In this document: piece by piece, positions 7,108 through 14,928 of the stretch | Position numbering within the stretch: position 1 is the first letter of the stretch | Layout of the letters: every line of letters starts with the position of its first letter | Assembly: GCF_000284095.1 (NCBI RefSeq) | Contig: NC_017076.1 | Coordinates: 30,349 to 94,348, forward strand | Length of the DNA: 64,000 nt | Reading direction: 5' to 3' | Source: Selenomonas ruminantium subsp. lactilytica TAM6421 | GTDB lineage: Bacteria > Bacillota > Negativicutes > Selenomonadales > Selenomonadaceae | Translations under genes and position numbers: made by a program | The notes under the pieces: generated by a model | Database searches by the model: none | What the model saw: the letters and a program-made list of their open reading frames with translations, nothing else | What the model was told of the DNA's origin: nothing

Positions 7108-7851
7108 GTGGCAGGAAAAATCGATGTGACATTTGATTTCACCAAGGATTCTCCTGGCTATTGGGATGGTTTTTGGGACCGGAATGAAGGACTGGGGGCA
7201 GGAGCATGTGACCCGGATGCTTGCAGCTCTACACTTCAAAGATATCATCAGCTGTTATGGAGCAGGACATTGCCTAATGGTGAAGCTTTTGAGCTGTTGC
7301 GAGGAACAGGCCACATGTATCTGAATTGGCGTGGTATGCGCTTCGGTAGTGATTCTATACTGGCCAGTTTTCGTTATCGGGACAATAGGAGTGTCATTGA
7401 GGCAGTTAAACGGTCTATGCCTGATTACCAAACATTCATGGAAGATTTTCTGCATAAGACGTATACCATTGGTGGAATGATAATCTTCCCCAAGCATCAT
7501 GACAGTATGAATCAACGCCGGGGTACTGATAAACAGATACGCGACCGCTGGGATTTGACGCTGGAGTGTATCCGTAGATTTTATAATGGTGAAGCCAGTC
7601 CGCTGTCCGATGTGATGGAGCGGGACCGTGACTTCTTCGCACTATTTAATGACTTCAAGGGATACGTGGACTTCTTTTACTTGCAGGACTGTGTGACGGA
7701 AGATTACAAGAAGGTACGGTTTTGGCTGGGGGATGGTAGCTTTACTGATCAACCCTTACCGCAGACAGTTGAGGAATATTTGGCCTGGATTGCAGCTGAG
7801 CTGGATTTCGTGGAAAAGCGTAATGGCAGGATAAAGGCGGCGGTAGCATGA
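7108..7851 (+). CDS. DUF6994-like protein
   Basis: About 247 residues in frame from a GTG at 7108 (RBS GGAGG 7095-7099). The opening IDVTFDFTKDSPGYWDGFWDR and the later LQRYHQLLWSRTLPNGE fit the DUF6994 family, whose function is unknown. An ATG two bases upstream (7106) reads MWQEK and would continue into the same protein if the A-run at 7117-7121 had one more base, so the start may be damaged by a one-base deletion. First gene of an island of ADP-ribose and nucleotide enzymes. Confidence 0.65.
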   Translation: MAGKIDVTFDFTKDSPGYWDGFWDRNEGLGAGACDPDACSSTLQRYHQLLWSRTLPNGEAFELLRGTGHMYLNWRGMRFGSDSILASFRYRDNRSVIEAVKRSMPDYQTFMEDFLHKTYTIGGMIIFPKHHDSMNQRRGTDKQIRDRWDLTLECIRRFYNGEASPLSDVMERDRDFFALFNDFKGYVDFFYLQDCVTEDYKKVRFWLGDGSFTDQPLPQTVEEYLAWIAAELDFVEKRNGRIKAAVA

Positions 7852-7890
7852 GGCTTTTCTGATGGTAACAATGGATTAGGATGTGCGATG

Positions 7891-9240
7891 ATGAAAATAG
7901 CAACATGGAATGTAGAGCGACTAAAACATCAAACTTCCCTTGATAAAATGATTTCTGCCATTGAGGCCGTTCAAGCTGATATCCTTGTGCTTACTGAAAC
8001 CGATGAGCGCATAAAACCAAATTATCGTTATAGTTTCCATACCCAAAAATTACATGGAGCACCAGCCGACTATCATATGCCGGGGCGTTATAAGGATTAT
8101 GCCGTAGCTAATGTATACGCAGCTACGGAAAATAGGGTGTCTATCTATACTAACTATCCATGTGCCATGCAATATGAAACTTATGACAGATATACTGCCT
8201 TATGCATCGAATTAGAGACCGAAGCCGGGAATTTACTGGTGTATGGCACAATTATCGGTATCATCGGCAACCGGGATGAGTCGTTCAAGCAGGACTTGCT
8301 TCAGCAAGTAGGCGATTTTGAGCGTTTGTCAAAATTGGGGGATATATGCATCTGCGGGGATTTTAACTGTTCTTTTGCCGATAACTATTATTTTACGAAC
8401 TTTGGCAGGGAGACACTCAGGGCATCTTTAACTCGTAACAAAATCTCCCTGCTCACGGGAAGTCAGCAGGAGTGTATCGATCATATTGCTATATCACGGA
8501 ATTTTTTAGGTGTCGGTAATGTCACTATAACGGAGTGGAATTTGGATAAATCACTGTCAGATCACAAAGGAATTGTCGCTGAAATTAAGCTCAATTCAGA
8601 TATGAGAGCGGAGGCGTTCGGTATGAATCTTAGTGAGATGGGTTTTCGTGGCTTATATCGCAACTTCACTATTTTGCAATTAACAGAGCGGCTAAAATGT
8701 GCTGCTAATGAATTCCCTGGAGCAAATAACGCAGAGTATGCCCTGGTTTATGGGTATATTGACCATACTGCTGGTCTTACTCTTGAGATTTTATCGCTAG
8801 GCAATAAAAGTGGAGATGGATTTGAATTTGAAAATGGAAACAACGATATACGCTCATTCATCAGGGTAGGAGCAGTGAAAGACTGTATATTTTACAATGC
8901 TGATAACAACGAAGAGTATACGCCTCAGTACCGTGAGAAAATAGAAATGCTGAAGGGGTATACATCATCAGAAGATATAGAAAAAATTCGTGACATGACA
9001 TTCTTGGACACTTGTCGGAGTGCGGAGTACCCCGATGATGTTTTGGTATATTTGTTCAAGGAAGGTTGCAAGCCTGAAGGATGCTGGGTAAGAGTTGAGA
9101 AAATTGCTGAGCCTGGATTAGCTGGCATTCTGCTAAATGAGCCTGACCAAAATATAGGATGTCATGCAGGTGACATGATACAATTTGGCATTCAGCAATT
9201 AAAGGACGGAACCATAGTCTGTTTCTCGAATTTTGATTGA
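7891..9240 (+). CDS. endonuclease/exonuclease/phosphatase-family protein with extra C-terminal domain
   Basis: About 449 residues. The first 235 form an EEP fold: ATWNVERLKHQ, LTETDE (metal Glu), ICGDFNCSF (catalytic Asp/Asn), IDHIAIS and LSDHKGIV (catalytic His). Members cut nucleic acids, phospholipids or nucleotides. The remaining 215 residues (from about MRAEAFGMNLSEMGF) are a separate domain that I do not recognise; it may be an independent module fused to EEP. No signal peptide, so it acts in the cytoplasm. It lies between the DUF6994-like and macro-domain genes. Confidence 0.75.
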   Translation: MKIATWNVERLKHQTSLDKMISAIEAVQADILVLTETDERIKPNYRYSFHTQKLHGAPADYHMPGRYKDYAVANVYAATENRVSIYTNYPCAMQYETYDRYTALCIELETEAGNLLVYGTIIGIIGNRDESFKQDLLQQVGDFERLSKLGDICICGDFNCSFADNYYFTNFGRETLRASLTRNKISLLTGSQQECIDHIAISRNFLGVGNVTITEWNLDKSLSDHKGIVAEIKLNSDMRAEAFGMNLSEMGFRGLYRNFTILQLTERLKCAANEFPGANNAEYALVYGYIDHTAGLTLEILSLGNKSGDGFEFENGNNDIRSFIRVGAVKDCIFYNADNNEEYTPQYREKIEMLKGYTSSEDIEKIRDMTFLDTCRSAEYPDDVLVYLFKEGCKPEGCWVRVEKIAEPGLAGILLNEPDQNIGCHAGDMIQFGIQQLKDGTIVCFSNFD

Positions 9241-9294
9241 GGTAAGAGTCTATCTTGTGATGACCAAACGGCACAGCTATGAAGGGAGAGCATA

Positions 9295-10305
9295 ATGCCA
9301 TTAGAAATCGTACGTAACGACATAACGAAAATGCAGGTTGATGCCATTGTAAATACGGCGAACCCAAAGCCAATAGTGGGTGGGGGCGTTGACCGGGCGA
9401 TACACAAGGCGGCAGGAGCAGAGCTGCTGGTGGCACGGAAGAAAATCGGTGCCATTGCTACAGGTAAGGCAGAGGTTACACCAGCCTATGGCCTTCATGC
9501 CAAGTTTGTCATCCACACAGTAGGGCCAGTCTGGCAGGACGGGGGACATGGGGAGCGGGAACTGTTGTCCGATTGCTATGCAAATTCCCTAAAGCTGGCG
9601 GCAGAGAATGGTTGCAGTTCTATAGCCTTTCCGCTTATTTCGGCAGGCGTATTTTGCTGCCCCTCGGAGATAGCCATAGCAGTGGCAACTCAGGCTATTA
9701 GGGATTTTTTGGCAGACCACGATATGGATGTCTATCTGGTGGTGTTTGACCATAAGGCGTTCAAAATCTCCAGTAGCCTGTTTGAGGATGTGCAGAGTTT
9801 CATTGATGAGAGATACATCGAGAAACGTCTGGCCGAGGAATATCGCGGGGATATGCGGGAAAGGCGCACGGTTTTTGAAGAAGCGCAAGAAGATGGATTT
9901 TTCGATATTCCGCAGTGGATGGGGAAATCAAAGGAACGTTCTCTGGAAGATTTGCTAGATGAGATTGACGATACCTTCTCTGAGGCATTGCTCAGGATTA
10001 TCGACGCCAAGGGCAAGACAGACCCGGAAGTTTATAAGCGAGCCAATGTTGACCGCAAGCTATTCTCGAAAATCCGCAACAATCCTGCCTACAAGCCAAG
10101 TAAGGCAACAGCATTGGCTTTTGCGGTAGCCTTGGAGCTGAATCTGGATGAAACCAAGGATTTTATCGGACGGGCAGGCTATGCTCTGTCTCGTAGCAGT
10201 AAGTCGGATATTATCGTGGAGTACTTCATCCAGCATGGAGAGTTTGACATCATCACCATCAACGAAACGCTCTTTGCCTTCGAGCAGCCACTCCTCGGTT
10301 GTTGA
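9295..10305 (+). CDS. macro-domain protein with C-terminal helical domain
   Basis: 336 residues. Residues 1-170 are a macro domain: NDITKMQVDAIVNTANPKP, GGGVDRAIHKAAG, ATGKAEVTPAYGL and FPLISAGVFCCP, the ADP-ribose-binding loops of O-acetyl-ADP-ribose or ADP-ribosyl-protein hydrolases. The C-terminal part (residues about 235-336, KRANVDRKLFSKIRNNPAYKP... LELNLDE) resembles an XRE-like helix-turn-helix. RBS GAAGGGAGAG. It precedes the ADP-ribosylglycohydrolase, so the pair likely removes or senses ADP-ribose. Confidence 0.85.
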   Translation: MPLEIVRNDITKMQVDAIVNTANPKPIVGGGVDRAIHKAAGAELLVARKKIGAIATGKAEVTPAYGLHAKFVIHTVGPVWQDGGHGERELLSDCYANSLKLAAENGCSSIAFPLISAGVFCCPSEIAIAVATQAIRDFLADHDMDVYLVVFDHKAFKISSSLFEDVQSFIDERYIEKRLAEEYRGDMRERRTVFEEAQEDGFFDIPQWMGKSKERSLEDLLDEIDDTFSEALLRIIDAKGKTDPEVYKRANVDRKLFSKIRNNPAYKPSKATALAFAVALELNLDETKDFIGRAGYALSRSSKSDIIVEYFIQHGEFDIITINETLFAFEQPLLGC

Positions 10306-10308
10306 TTT

Positions 10309-10352
10309 GTCGCACAGCAGGCGACCATACCAGCGTAGGATTTTGCTAGAAT
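10309..10352 (+). promoter_or_regulatory. dyad-controlled promoter of the ADP-ribosylglycohydrolase gene
   Basis: GTCGC (10309-10313) and GCGAC (10321-10325) form a dyad with a 7-bp spacer; TAGAAT (10347-10352) is the -10 box. There is no good -35, and the dyad's right arm sits at that place. The identical arrangement, with the same 38-bp offset from dyad to -10, precedes the VWA gene at 11868-11911. Confidence 0.6.
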
Positions 10353-10382
10353 AGAACCATCAAAGGAAAAGGAGTGATTGCT

Positions 10383-11306
10383 ATGCTGGGAGCAATTGTT
10401 GGTGACATTGTAGGTTCTGTTTACGAGTGGAACAATATCAAGACAAAAGATTTTCCGTTGTTCCGGGATGACTGCTTCTTCACGGATGATACGGTCATGA
10501 CCTGTGCCGTGGCTGAGGCTATCATGAACGGTGGGGAGAAGGATGACTTTATCGATGCCATGAAGAAATATGGCAGGATGTACCCTGATGCTGGCTATGG
10601 TGGCAGGTTTGGGGCATGGCTGTTCTCAGACAACCGTGAGCCGTATAACAGTTTTGGCAATGGCTCAGCCATGCGGGTGGCTCCCTGTGCCTGGGGGATG
10701 GACTGCGGCTTTTGTGCCAGAACGGGAATGTGGCCATCAAATGGCAGAGCCGGAGCAAGGTTATCTGCGGAGGTTACGCATAATCATCCAGAGGGTATTA
10801 AGGGAGCCATGGCAACTGCCGATGCAATATTCATGAACCGCTTTAACTTTGGTGGCTATTACCTTGATTATGGAAAGCCCATCAATGATAATCCGGAAGA
10901 ATGCAAAAGACTTGTCAAGGAGCATATCGAGAAGGAGTATGGTTACGATTTGTCTCGTACTCTGGATGATATTCGCCCTGGCTACCAGTTTAACGAAACC
11001 TGTCAGGACACCGTGCCTCAGGCCATAATAGCATTTCTGGAAAGCACGGACTTTGAGGACGCTATACGCAATGCCATATCCCTTGGTGGTGACAGCGACA
11101 CGCTGGCGGCAATCACCGGTAGCATTGCTGAAGCTGCCTACGGTATTCCTGACTGGATTAAGGATAAGGCATATTCCTATCTGGATGAGCCGCTGAAGGA
11201 TGTGCTACGGCGGTGGAGAAAGTATATAAGCAACATCAATGGTGATCGCGGAGCATTTCACACGATGCTTACCGGCATGAATGAATATCTCCGCAACAAC
11301 CCTTAG
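10383..11306 (+). CDS. ADP-ribosylglycohydrolase-family protein
   Basis: 307 residues. The two metal-binding motifs of the family are present: FFTDDT near residue 35 and GGDSDT near residue 238, with THNHPEG between them. The family releases ADP-ribose from modified proteins or small molecules using two Mg ions. AAGGAG at 10369-10374 selects ATG 10383 over the in-frame GTG 10374. It follows the macro-domain gene but has its own dyad-type promoter, which it shares in design with the VWA gene. Cytoplasmic. Confidence 0.85.
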   Translation: MLGAIVGDIVGSVYEWNNIKTKDFPLFRDDCFFTDDTVMTCAVAEAIMNGGEKDDFIDAMKKYGRMYPDAGYGGRFGAWLFSDNREPYNSFGNGSAMRVAPCAWGMDCGFCARTGMWPSNGRAGARLSAEVTHNHPEGIKGAMATADAIFMNRFNFGGYYLDYGKPINDNPEECKRLVKEHIEKEYGYDLSRTLDDIRPGYQFNETCQDTVPQAIIAFLESTDFEDAIRNAISLGGDSDTLAAITGSIAEAAYGIPDWIKDKAYSYLDEPLKDVLRRWRKYISNINGDRGAFHTMLTGMNEYLRNNP

Positions 11307-11366
11307 GTGTGATGTGGTGAAGTTTTCAAGGCGCTGGAGGAGGGGACGACCGAGCAGGAGGGAACC

Positions 11367-11603
11367 ATGAACCTATCAGATAATGTAACACGGGATATGT
11401 TGGCTGATGTTATCGAGCAGGCGCTGGAAGATATTGAAGCACATAGGTCAGAGGCTAGAGCGGCTTACGAGGCAGATAACAGCGATTCGTTCCATATGAA
11501 TATGGATATAATGTTTGGGCTGGCTATTGATGTTTTTCGGTCACGCCTGTCTACATTGTGTGAAGATGAATGCAATGAGAATAGGAATTCAAAAGGCAGT
11601 TAA
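11367..11603 (+). CDS. small acidic hypothetical protein
   Basis: 78 residues, mostly helical and acidic, with no recognised domain. GGAGGG at 11357-11362 gives a good start at ATG 11367. It sits between the ADP-ribosylglycohydrolase and VWA genes on the same strand. Confidence 0.55.
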   Translation: MNLSDNVTRDMLADVIEQALEDIEAHRSEARAAYEADNSDSFHMNMDIMFGLAIDVFRSRLSTLCEDECNENRNSKGS

Positions 11604-11632
11604 GGAACTTTTTATAGAAGGGATGGCGCTGG

Positions 11633-11863
11633 ATGTGTCAAAAGGGTGAGTTCTATAAAGAATTGGCGATATATGTGTATGAAAAATTCGGTCTGACGAA
11701 GGATGACATCTTAGCCATGGGGGAGGAAGAACTCAACACATTATACGAAAAGGCCTGCGATAATGAAACAGATGAAGTTTGCAGGTGTGAGGATATTGAC
11801 TACGGAGACAATAAAGAATTGAAATTAGCAGAAGATTTTTCAGATTGGTTGGCAGATCTATGA
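11633..11863 (+). CDS. small acidic hypothetical protein
   Basis: 76 residues, acidic, with a cluster ETDEVCRCEDIDYGD holding two Cys. No recognised family. Start ATG 11633 follows AAGGGATGG. The VWA promoter dyad starts 5 bp after its stop. Confidence 0.5.
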   Translation: MCQKGEFYKELAIYVYEKFGLTKDDILAMGEEELNTLYEKACDNETDEVCRCEDIDYGDNKELKLAEDFSDWLADL

Positions 11864-11867
11864 TAAT

Positions 11868-11911
11868 GTCGCATGACAGGCGACCAAAGGCCCCCTTGTC
11901 TTAGGTAGAAT
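11868..11911 (+). promoter_or_regulatory. dyad-controlled promoter of the VWA gene
   Basis: GTCGC (11868-11872), 7 bp, GCGAC (11880-11884), then TAGAAT at 11906-11911. CAGGCGACCA, the -10 hexamer and the downstream ATCAAAG all match the element at 10309-10352 with the same spacing, which implies one regulator for both. Confidence 0.6.
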
Positions 11912-11941
11912 AAAACTATCAAAGATAAGGGGGCGTTTTCA

Positions 11942-12598
11942 ATGAAGAAAGGATTAACAGAAATCGTGTTTATTCTGGATAGGAGTGGCTCCATGAGCGG
12001 CTTGGAGGCTGATACCATCGGCGGCTTCAACTCACTCATCAAGAAGCAGCGGAAGGAGCCAGGAGAGGCTATTGTTTCCACAGTGTTGTTTGATGATACC
12101 TGCGATGTCATCCACGACAGGGTGCCGATGGAAAAGGTAGCAAAGCTGACGGAAGATACCTACTTTGTCCGTGGTTGCACGGCACTGCTGGATGCCGTAG
12201 GTGGTGCTATTCACCATATCGGTAACATTCACAAGTATGCTCGTGATGAGGATAGGCCGGAGAAGACGCTGTTCATCATCACCACCGATGGCATGGAAAA
12301 TGCCAGTCGGCGGTATACTTACAAGAAGGTCAAGAAGATGGTGGAGCGGCAGAAGGAGAAGTACGGTTGGGAGTTTCTGTTCCTGGGGGCCAATATGGAT
12401 GCCATAGCAGCTGCAGGGAATATCGGCATCCATGCTGACAGGGCGGCTACCTACCAGTGTGATGCGGAAGGGACGGCTCTCAACTATGAAGTACTAGAGG
12501 AAGCTATCCACCATGTGCGTAACTTCTCTGAGCCACTGGCACCTTGTTGGATGCGTAAGATTGATGAGGATGTAAAGCGGCGTGGCGGCAGAAAATAA
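11942..12598 (+). CDS. von Willebrand factor A (VWA) domain protein
   Basis: 218 residues. The MIDAS metal site is intact: DRSGSMSG at residues 13-20, a Thr in RGCTALLDAV, and TTDGMENAS. There is no signal or membrane segment, so it is a cytoplasmic VWA protein of the kind that acts as a metal-dependent protein-binding partner. Its promoter matches that of the ADP-ribosylglycohydrolase gene, suggesting the two products work in one response. Client protein unknown. Confidence 0.82.
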   Translation: MKKGLTEIVFILDRSGSMSGLEADTIGGFNSLIKKQRKEPGEAIVSTVLFDDTCDVIHDRVPMEKVAKLTEDTYFVRGCTALLDAVGGAIHHIGNIHKYARDEDRPEKTLFIITTDGMENASRRYTYKKVKKMVERQKEKYGWEFLFLGANMDAIAAAGNIGIHADRAATYQCDAEGTALNYEVLEEAIHHVRNFSEPLAPCWMRKIDEDVKRRGGRK

Positions 12599-12610
12599 AA
12601 GCGACTATGA

Positions 12611-12642
12611 GGCTGCTCGGCAGATGGCTGGGCAGTCTTTTT
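12611..12642 (+). terminator. intrinsic terminator after the VWA gene
   Basis: GGCTGCTCGGC (12611-12621) pairs, with some G-U, with GGCTGGGCAGTC (12626-12637), followed by TTTTT. Confidence 0.65.
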
Positions 12643-12721
12643 GTTCGGTTTTGCTAGAGAACAGCCCCTCTCTGGTGTATAATGGATATTGAAAATTATA
12701 GGAACGAACGGGAGATTTACA

Positions 12722-13234
12722 TTGAAGGTACTGAATTTTTATGGCGGCGCTGGCATTGGCAAGAGTACCATCGCCGCTGACATATTTTCGAAGCTGAAGC
12801 GCAAGGGGCATAAGACGGAATTGGTAGGTGAATACGCTAAGTGGCTGTGGTATCAGAACGCCACAGACATAGTAGAAGACCAGCTATACCTTTTTGCCGA
12901 GCAGGTACATCGGCTGAAGACGCTGGAACGGTATGGCGTAGAGTATGCGGTCTGTGATTCGTCCCTACCGTTGAATATCATCTACAACAACACGCCGGAT
13001 GAGCTATTTGATCAGCTGGTGATGCATGAACATGCCAAGTTTGACAATGTGGAATACCTTCTGCGGCGCAATGACGAGTTTATCAGCATCGATGGGCGCA
13101 AGGAGACCAATCTGGAACGGGCAAAGATGAAGGACGAGGAAATCAAGGTAGTTCTGGAGGGGGCTGGGATTAGCTATACGGTCATATCTCCTTGGGAGAC
13201 AGACAAGGTACTGCTGGACTTGAAGATGAAGTGA
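12722..13234 (+). CDS. P-loop nucleotide-kinase-like ATPase (AAA_28/NadR-type)
   Basis: About 170 residues. Walker A GGAGIGKST lies at the N-terminus (FYGGAGIGKSTIAADIF), followed by VGEYAKWLWYQ and an aspartate-containing VCDSSLPLN that may be the Walker B. The fold class includes NadR-type ribosylnicotinamide kinases and phage nucleotide kinases. GGGAG at 12709-12713 points to TTG 12722 as start; an upstream TTG (12689) has no RBS. TATAAT at 12678-12683 is a likely -10. Usually found next to the deoxynucleotide hydrolase type encoded at 14419, and its 3' end recurs just before that gene. Confidence 0.72.
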   Translation: MKVLNFYGGAGIGKSTIAADIFSKLKRKGHKTELVGEYAKWLWYQNATDIVEDQLYLFAEQVHRLKTLERYGVEYAVCDSSLPLNIIYNNTPDELFDQLVMHEHAKFDNVEYLLRRNDEFISIDGRKETNLERAKMKDEEIKVVLEGAGISYTVISPWETDKVLLDLKMK

Positions 13235-13275
13235 GGTGCGGGCAATGAAGGTATATTTTGCTGGCTCCATCCGTG
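13202..13275 (+). repeat. duplicated junction, copy 1 (end of ATPase gene + start of N-hydrolase gene)
   Basis: The stretch from the last codons of the ATPase gene to the tenth codon of a DNPH1-like gene is repeated at 14376-14450 with a handful of substitutions (both read ...GCTGGA.TTGAAGA...TGAGG...ATGAAGGT.TATTTTGC). The two copies enclose the Nudix and EVE-like genes. Confidence 0.7.
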
Positions 13276-13292
13276 ATGTGGTGTTGAAATAA
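13245..13292 (+). pseudogene. truncated start of a DNPH1-like gene
   Basis: ATG 13245 reads MKVYFAGSIR, identical to the first ten residues of the intact gene at 14419, then runs into foreign sequence and stops at 13292. It marks the left edge of the inserted Nudix-EVE segment. Confidence 0.75.
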
Positions 13293-13339
13293 GCTGCTTT
13301 ATTAGAAGTTTAAGTTTTAGGCGATGGAGATACGAGTTG

Positions 13340-13738
13340 ATGAAAAGTATAGAAGTCGTTGCCGCTGCAATATATAAAGATGGCAAGGTATTGGCTGCAC
13401 AGCGGGGCTATGGTGAATTTAAGGGCGGTTGGGAATTTCCAGGGGGAAAAGTTGAGCCTGGAGAATCGCTTGAGGAAGCGATTGTGCGCGAAATTCAAGA
13501 AGAAATGGAAACGATGATTGAAGTCGGTGAAAAGATCGGAATCGTTGAGTATGATTACCCCAACTTTCACCTCAAGATGCACTGCTTCTGGGCAAAGGTA
13601 AAAGAAGGAGAATTTAAGCTCTTAGAACATGATGAAGTTATGTGGTTAGATAAGAAGAGTATCCAAACTTTACAGTGGTTGCCGGCAGATGTGGAGCTAG
13701 TGGAGAAAGTTGCGAAGAGATTGGATTATCATTCATGA
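13340..13738 (+). CDS. Nudix hydrolase (MutT-like)
   Basis: 132 residues. The Nudix box is complete: GGKVEPGESLEEAIVREIQEE, with the upstream LAAQRGYGEFKGGWEFPGG typical of MutT-type 8-oxo-dGTP or CTP pyrophosphohydrolases. GGAG at 13326-13329 supports ATG 13340. Part of the segment inserted between the two copies of the ATPase/N-hydrolase junction. Role as nucleotide-pool cleaner is inferred from the family. Confidence 0.85.
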   Translation: MKSIEVVAAAIYKDGKVLAAQRGYGEFKGGWEFPGGKVEPGESLEEAIVREIQEEMETMIEVGEKIGIVEYDYPNFHLKMHCFWAKVKEGEFKLLEHDEVMWLDKKSIQTLQWLPADVELVEKVAKRLDYHS

Positions 13739-13788
13739 CGAATTACTGGCGTTATAGTCAGCGATATATTTTTAGAGGTGATAACTAA

Positions 13789-14319
13789 ATGTCCATATTT
13801 TATGTATATCAAAATCAGACGTACCAGCATGAACATGACGGTGGCTATGTATGGTCGCCACAACGTGATAAAAGAGGTTGTGAGAATCAAGGATATAAAA
13901 TCATGACGGAGATACGTAAGGGTGATTTCATCATCCATCATGCTAGCACAGCTATTCAGGCGGTAGGAATAGCCACTTCTGATTGTTATGAATCACAGCA
14001 GCCGCGGGCGCTGAAAGATGCTAAGACGGATGTGGATTGGGATAATGATGGCTATCGCGTGGATGTAGACTACGTTGACTTCGATGTGCCACTCGATATG
14101 CGTACGTGTAAGTCGTGGCTGGCAGAGCATTGGACACAGAATAGTGCTTTCAATCGCAAGGGTATGGGAAAACAGCAGTACATGTGTCATGTGTCTAATG
14201 AACACGTGCTATTTTTGATGGAACAGTCACTAAAGCATCAACGCCGCACTTCCGTCAAAGAAATTATAGAGCGGGTTATGGTGCAGGCTGGTGGTAGGTT
14301 TGCATCGAGGCGTCACTGA
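13789..14319 (+). CDS. EVE/PUA-like modified-base reader domain, stand-alone
   Basis: 176 residues. FYVYQNQTYQHEHDGGYVWSP and IRKGDFIIHHASTAIQAVGIA match the PUA/EVE-like N-terminal domain found in front of HNH or McrB-type restriction enzymes that read modified cytosine. Here no nuclease follows; the frame ends after a short basic tail (VQAGGRFASRRH), so it may be a truncated restriction enzyme or a free-standing reader. It shares the inserted segment with the Nudix gene. Confidence 0.6.
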   Translation: MSIFYVYQNQTYQHEHDGGYVWSPQRDKRGCENQGYKIMTEIRKGDFIIHHASTAIQAVGIATSDCYESQQPRALKDAKTDVDWDNDGYRVDVDYVDFDVPLDMRTCKSWLAEHWTQNSAFNRKGMGKQQYMCHVSNEHVLFLMEQSLKHQRRTSVKEIIERVMVQAGGRFASRRH

Positions 14320-14375
14320 TTACGCCAAAGTGGCATTGTTATTACAATGTGGAGTGTTTGCTGTGTTAATCTGTC

Positions 14376-14450
14376 GATGAGGTGCTGCTGGATTTGAAGA
14401 AGAAATGAGGCTCATAATATGAAGGTGTATTTTGCAGGCTCCATCCGTGG
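14376..14450 (+). repeat. duplicated junction, copy 2
   Basis: Second copy of the 13202-13275 sequence. Here the upstream ATPase gene is reduced to its last ten or so codons, while the downstream N-hydrolase gene is whole. Confidence 0.7.
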
Positions 14451-14889
14451 GGGGCGGCAGGACGTAGAGCTCTACCGCAAGGTTATAGCGGTTTTAAAGG
14501 AGAGACACCAGGTGCTTACTGAGCATGTGGGCGACCTTAGTTTGTCTACGGTGGAAGACAAAGGTGATAAAGCCATATATGAACAGGATACAGCTTGGTT
14601 GCGGGAATGTGACATTGTGGTAGCAGAATGTACACAGGTGTCATTAGGCGTAGGCTATGAACTGGCTTATGCTGAGGCGCATGGCAAGGAAGTACATATT
14701 TTCTATCGTCCCCAGGAGACGCAGCTCTCGGCTATGCTATCGGGGAATGAACGGTTCCACATCCACAGATATGCTGATGAAAATGAGATATTGGCATGGG
14801 CGAGAGGACTTGATGAGGCGCTTACGTGTGTTAAAGTATATAAGCAGAGCGGATTGGAAGTGCCGGTGCAGACGGATATAAGTGAATAG
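14419..14889 (+). CDS. DNPH1/Rcl-type 2'-deoxynucleoside 5'-phosphate N-hydrolase
   Basis: 156 residues. MKVYFAGSIRGGRQD, LTEHVGD, the acidic ECDIVVAE (Asp65) and SLGVGYELAYAE with Glu81 reproduce the human DNPH1 active site almost word for word; the Glu is the catalytic nucleophile in that family. The enzyme breaks the N-glycosidic bond of deoxynucleoside monophosphates, including damaged ones such as hmdUMP in the human case. In this island it fits a nucleotide-pool cleaning role with the kinase-like ATPase and Nudix hydrolase. A terminator follows. Confidence 0.85.
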   Translation: MKVYFAGSIRGGRQDVELYRKVIAVLKERHQVLTEHVGDLSLSTVEDKGDKAIYEQDTAWLRECDIVVAECTQVSLGVGYELAYAEAHGKEVHIFYRPQETQLSAMLSGNERFHIHRYADENEILAWARGLDEALTCVKVYKQSGLEVPVQTDISE

Positions 14890-14928
14890 ACAAATGAAAT
14901 ATGAAGTTTTCCGAAGAGCAATGCATAG

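Noticed and set aside
10650..10780. Double frameshift in the ADP-ribosylglycohydrolase (region with odd Cys-rich insert)
   Set aside because: The frame stays open and both metal motifs are in phase; the insert may be natural variation.
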